DNA of 64,000 bases, taken from assembly GCF_963678975.1 (NCBI RefSeq), contig NC_089281.1, positions 24,470,765-24,534,764 on the forward strand, given 5' to 3'. The notes below the pieces were generated by a model. The model saw only the letters and a program-made list of their open reading frames with translations, was not told where the DNA came from and did no database searches. Below are positions 59,763 through 64,000 of the stretch, piece by piece. This stretch comes from Dysidea avara (Eukaryota > Porifera > Demospongiae > Dictyoceratida > Dysideidae). The number at the start of each line of letters is the position of its first letter. Position 1 is the stretch's first letter. A program made the translations under genes and the position numbers.

Positions 59763-59960
59763 TATGTGTGTGTGTGTGTGTGTATAGTGACATGTGTGTG
59801 TTGTGTGTGTTGTTTGTGTGCGGTGACGTGTGTTGTGTGGTGACATGTGTGTGTGCAGTGACATGTGTGTTGTGTAAATTGGTGCTGTATGTGCAGCCTG
59901 TGGTGCTGTGTGCATGTGTAGTGTAGTATGTGTATCTGTGATGTGTTGTCATTCAGTAGC
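59763..59960. repeat. Imperfect (TG)n microsatellite with a GACATGTG sub-repeat
   Basis: (TG)n followed by several units of GTGACATGTGTGTTGTGTG. Long ORFs on its minus strand (His/Thr-rich) are artefacts of the repeat. Confidence 0.85.
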
Positions 59961-62506
59961 CACAGTTGCCCACCAATACAGTAATGACATTCAATCATTG
60001 TCAATAAAACTTTTTTCTTGGGGCAGATATTATCAGCCATGGTGGCTCTTCCCTCCACCACTTATTTATGAAAACAGTTATGAAGTCACAAAGCAGACTA
60101 ACTGTGTTGGCTAGCCACACTCCACACTCAATGGTGATCTTATGTAACCTAGTGGTTTACCTGTACTTTAATTTATTTGCAACACATTGGTCAACCAGTG
60201 ACTACCTCTCAATAGAGACCAATTTCTAACCACTACTCACAAACACTAAATTTTTCCCAAGCATTTTTAATGAGTAGGTTTGGTTGTAATTAGTTTAGGA
60301 CTTGACCAATCATCTACCATGTCCTAAAGAACACAAACTTGTTATTGTAACGGAGACTCTGTTCCTTACTTGCCATCTGTGTTCACTTATTTTTATCAGT
60401 TGAATGTGTGGCTGTCTAGTTTGTTATTCCTCTTGATAGGCCATCAGCATTCCTAACATTTGTGTAATGATAATTTAAAGTTTATTAGTTAACATTAAAC
60501 CAGTATAGAAGTGCTCTGAAGCCTTCAGATATGTGTTTTGTCCCATTAGCCAAGTGTTCCAGTGTAGCCATGCATTAGATGAAAATGAAACTGTACGTGT
60601 GTTTCTATAGTGTTTTAACTGATGTTAATCACCTACCACAGTTATCCAAGTGTTGACAAGGTTTCTTTTTACAACTTGGTGGTGAGTTATATAGCATTGC
60701 ACAAGAAGCCTTTCGTTGCTCAGGACACTTGCGCTATCAAAACTCGTATCATGGCTTCTAGCAAAGATATGGCTTGGATAGCAAACTGGTGGGTCAGGTA
60801 TTTTGTTTGACTTTAAACAAGTGCATATAGTTGGAATTTAATGTTCCATAAATAGTTAAAAGCATGATCTCCTTGGTTAGTTTAAGTTAGCCATGTTCTG
60901 CATACATGGAATGAAAGAGTACACAAACACAGTGTCAGAAAAAAGTTTTTTTGGAGGGATTTTTATGTTGTACCTAAATCTAATGCCAACATGTAGCTAG
61001 CTTTGCCACAATCACATCTGATGATCTGATGTGGCTGGCAGTGATAATCTCTTAGCTCACTTGCGGGTGTTCACCTATTATGTCTTTTGTGACCAGCAGG
61101 TGATTTGAGGTTGGCGGTAATCCAATCAGGTCCTCTAAGCTGAGACCAGAGTAGACAATGGGCTGTGCGGCTAATTCACCACCATTCATGAATACATTTA
61201 CTACATTGACAGATCTCATTCTGCTTCATTGCCAATATGTGGGTTGGCGGCTGTCCAAACAAGACCATAGTACTGTAAGAGAGGCCATATCATACTGACC
61301 GGAGAGTGAATCATGTTACATCCTCTATAAGTGTAATACCTTTAGTTTTGATAGCAGCCATTGTATGGTGTGTGTGTACCAATGGACCATATGCCTAACT
61401 GTTTGTCGTTGAAGTCCATTATGTGCTCCACTCATGTACATTAGATGAAAATCACTTACTATCCCTTTGTTTGAACTACTGTAGTCTTACAAATACAGTG
61501 AACTGCTTAAGGGCTCAACTGTTTGGAATGTGATTTGCCTGACCTTGAGTTATTGAATTATCTGTGTGTCTTTATGGACCATTGACACAATCTCTGAAGT
61601 GAACACCGCCAGCAAGGTCAGCAGACATCAAGGATGCTGGACAATTTACAAGGGCCCCCTTGCATGATTCCCCCCTATGTTGCTTCATTGCTTACTATCG
61701 ACACAGGTTACAAAATAATAGGCCTGGACAAAAGACATTGGCAGATCAAGCGATGCACACAATTTGCACATAAAACTTGGGTCACTGTTAACTTGTTTGT
61801 TGAGGTTTTTTGGTAAAGCATGTGATGATATTGAATGAAATTGCTGACTCTAATGACTACATGGTGAATAGCTCACTGGCCTGTGGGATGCGTACGCTGT
61901 TTGTAGCCAGGGAAAACAAGTAATAAATATTTTTTCATGCTCTATTGAGAATTCTAATGGCGGAGAATGACATCGTAGTGTAGAAATTAGTATGTCCATT
62001 ACAAGCAAATGTCAATCGGAATGCTATTTTTGCATATGGTGTGTTGTTCCCTGTTACAAGTGTGTAGTCATCCATAGGTAAGCCTATCTTCCATATTGGA
62101 TGACTGTTGTGCCTTCTGTGACAATTGCTTATCTCATTTTTGATTACCCCATTTTAACAGCAGTTTTACCAACACAGGTTTTTAAACCCAATGTTTGTGT
62201 ACCATGTCACATGCTTTTCTCACATGTTATATTCTTATACTTGACCTGTGGGACACATGAAAGGGATGGTATATGGTTTGTGTATGTAGCTGCTGTGAGG
62301 GTATGGCCTTGACATACCAACCCACATGTTCTGGTTAGTGTGGTTTGGACAATAGTTGACTGTGGTCATAGCAATGGACAGATGGGTCAGGCTTCTGTCC
62401 GCAACCATAGCAGTGATTTTGATATTCAGTGACCACTTGAGTAAACTGTGCAATTGAGGTATTCACTAATGCATCAATTACCTTTACAGTGTCAGGTCTT
62501 TATGAA

Positions 62507-63643
62507 ATGGAGTTGGTGAACTTTGCTAGAGAGGACCTAGGTACTACCATTACCTCAAGCTGTGTGTATGATGACAATTATCCTCCTTCTAACCTCATTG
62601 CTACCGATCGATCACTGCGTTCTAGGGGATATCGGGTTGAACATTTTATCCGTCCACCTATCCAGCTACAGCTAGACTTTGCTGTTCCCATTCGCTTACA
62701 GTCAATCTGTATTCAATTGGGTCAACTTTCTGAGTACTCTACCTCCGTCAACTTGTTCCTACCTAGAACCACAGTGCCTATGAAGATATGTAGTGATATT
62801 GTTCTCAAAGGGAACTCAGTGATTAGATTAATTAATCGAGACTTATCGGATGAACTTATTAAACCACAGACAGCTCTTGGAAGTTTTCTTCATTCTGAGA
62901 AGGAAGAAGGGAAATTAAGTAACCCGCACACACTACTAGGTGTAACCTCACTCATACTGAAAATTGTACATTCTTCCAGCTACCAGCCTCCAGCTGTTAA
63001 GAACCTTGAAGTGTGGGGGTTGTTTGACCACCAGAGAAGATATAACAAAGAGAAAATACAGAAATATTATGCTGTGGTCAAAACGTGGCAGAAGATAGAG
63101 AGGAGTGAAGAATACTTTGTTTCCTCTATGTATATTAGTGGTGCCAAGCCTACACATTCGAGTCAACAGTTAGGCCACCATAGCTCCACCTTGGACACTT
63201 CCCAACATATCAAGTCACTCACCACAGAAGCTAACGACAGAGGTCAGAGTTTCAGTGATAGAATTCCAGATAAGTACTTAGATGAAATCACTTATGAGAT
63301 AATGCTAGTGCCAATGTTGCTACCTTCTGGACATTATGTGGACCAGAGCACAATTGACAAATTTACAAGCACCGAGAACGCTTGGGGAAGGCCAGGCGCC
63401 GATCCATTTACAGGAGTTCCATTTAGCTCAGCTGCCAAGCCGAAATTTTGTGCCAATCTCAAAACTCAAATAGATAAATTTGTGACTCAAAACAGACATG
63501 AGTTATCAAATCTCGGCAACACATTAGGCGATGCTGACCAGATAGAAAAACATTTACACAAGAAAAAACGCCAAAGGGTAAATATTGATGGTGATGAAAC
63601 TCCAGAAAGGAAAAAGCAGAATTTACCTCAATCAGATGATTAA
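62507..63643 (+). CDS. UBOX5: U-box E3 ubiquitin ligase, UBOX5/RNF37-like
   Basis: Predicted nuclear E3 ubiquitin ligase. Single coding exon of 378 residues, opened by an acceptor at 62489/62490. ATG at 62507 is preferred because MELVNFA aligns with the start of vertebrate UBOX5. The N-terminal domain (SRGYRVEHFIRPPIQLQLDF, later KNLEVWGLFD) matches the conserved RNF37 N-terminal region. The U-box is at about residues 252-326: IPDKYLDEITYEIMLVPMLL, PSGHYVDQSTIDK, then WGRPGADPFTGVPF and LKTQIDKFV. A basic KKKRQR cluster (about 352-357) is a likely nuclear signal. Vertebrate UBOX5 (near 540 residues) also has a C-terminal RING finger; none is present here. An AATAAA poly(A) signal lies at 63827-63832. 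Confidence 0.92.
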   Translation: MELVNFAREDLGTTITSSCVYDDNYPPSNLIATDRSLRSRGYRVEHFIRPPIQLQLDFAVPIRLQSICIQLGQLSEYSTSVNLFLPRTTVPMKICSDIVLKGNSVIRLINRDLSDELIKPQTALGSFLHSEKEEGKLSNPHTLLGVTSLILKIVHSSSYQPPAVKNLEVWGLFDHQRRYNKEKIQKYYAVVKTWQKIERSEEYFVSSMYISGAKPTHSSQQLGHHSSTLDTSQHIKSLTTEANDRGQSFSDRIPDKYLDEITYEIMLVPMLLPSGHYVDQSTIDKFTSTENAWGRPGADPFTGVPFSSAAKPKFCANLKTQIDKFVTQNRHELSNLGNTLGDADQIEKHLHKKKRQRVNIDGDETPERKKQNLPQSDD

Positions 63644-64000
63644 ACCACGACACCAACCACAGTTTACTAATGTTTACACTGTGGTTTCTGACTGTTTTCC
63701 TTGTTGGTGTAAAGGCATGGCCACTGTGGTATAAGTAGTTTAATTGTGAAATGAATCAGTACAACAAAACACAAAGGAGTATGTGTAACATTATAATCAC
63801 TAATCTACACCTCCTATAAGGTTCTTAATAAACCTATTACCACCCTGTGTGTTTTAAGGGCTTGTTTGTTGTGTTTGCTTTATGATGGTTTTTGTGTTAA
63901 AAAATTAATGCTGTTATTTGGCTGCCATTTGGTGTCAGTATGGCTTTAGTGTTGAAAGCTACTTAGTGATGCTGTGTATGGCTGCAATGTCTGGAATGGA
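63644..64000 (+). other. UBOX5 3' UTR and downstream
   Basis: Contains AATAAA (63827-63832) 184 bp after the stop. No further gene begins before the window ends. Confidence 0.65.

Larger units (their letters stand above)
56724..62506. other. Gap between KTI12 and UBOX5 (intergenic and/or UBOX5 5' intron)
   Basis: 5.8 kb without a recognised gene. The frame at 56762-56848 encodes VFKKFYVWCALFGVFSIGAA then MFYFW, a membrane-helix-like segment ending at a GTAAGT donor. The minus strand at 57173-56874 has a 99-codon ORF ending in a hydrophobic FGKALAYLFTLAGL tail. Neither can be assigned. Motif copy 5 lies at 57823 and a (TG)n zone at 59763. An acceptor TTTACAG at 62483-62489 directly precedes the UBOX5 exon, so an upstream 5' UTR exon probably lies in this stretch. 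Confidence 0.45.

Noticed and set aside
59576..60061. 161-codon minus-strand His/Thr-rich ORF
   Set aside because: Produced by the (TG)n/(CA)n microsatellite; no protein-like features.
60622..60810. Possible UBOX5 5' coding exon (62-codon ORF)
   Set aside because: The conserved UBOX5 N terminus already begins at MELVNFA in the 62507 exon; this ORF shows no similarity.

Overview
The window is animal nuclear DNA: AT-rich, intron-dense, with GT-AG introns and eight conserved animal genes. A SOCS-box ankyrin protein, a p24 cargo receptor ending FFEAKKLV and a UBOX5-type ubiquitin ligase point to Metazoa. The close head-to-head gene packing, together with the transposon content, suggests an early-branching invertebrate, most plausibly a sponge. 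That placement is inference; no phylogenetic marker was tested.

Layout. (1) 230-2678 (+): 3' half of V-ATPase subunit B. (2) 3277-6387 (-): ankyrin/SOCS-box (ASB-type) protein. (3) 6460-16140 (+): farnesyl/geranylgeranyl-transferase alpha subunit (FNTA). (4) 16350-21755 (-): p24/TMED9-like cargo receptor. (5) 22028-33571 (+): casein kinase 1 alpha. (6) 33895-55826 (-): mitochondrial RNA helicase SUPV3L1/SUV3, 14 exons, with a 17.1-kb intron 8. (7) 55896-56723 (+): KTI12. (8) 62507-63643 (+): UBOX5/RNF37-like U-box ligase. Genes 1-7 alternate strands. Three pairs are head-to-head with 69-272 bp between start codons (ASB/FNTA, TMED9/CSNK1A1, SUV3/KTI12), so they probably share bidirectional promoters. 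I rebuilt exon joins by hand, and every complete gene model keeps its reading frame.

The accessory DNA sits inside introns. SUV3 intron 8 (35798-52891) carries an intact 1065-codon non-LTR retrotransposon ORF, antisense to SUV3. This ORF has reverse transcriptase, a CCHC zinc knuckle and a restriction-like endonuclease, and a Tudor-like domain is inserted inside the RT palm between motifs B and C. The intron also holds a ~1.5-kb array of a 31-bp satellite, a 330-bp near-perfect hairpin, and a hAT-like unit bracketed by an 8-bp duplication that itself contains an internally deleted Helitron. The TMED9 intron has a MULE-like element with a 10-bp target duplication, in which a minisatellite was built from the element's own terminal repeat. 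The CSNK1A1 intron has a second MULE-like element (9-bp duplication) and long foldback repeats whose relatives occur at 16.6 and 51.2 kb.

The host genes are mostly housekeeping functions (vacuolar acidification, prenylation, ER-Golgi traffic, Wnt/clock kinase, mitochondrial RNA decay, Elongator-dependent tRNA modification, ubiquitination). I see no operon-like functional grouping. The most novel object is the Tudor-inserted RT.
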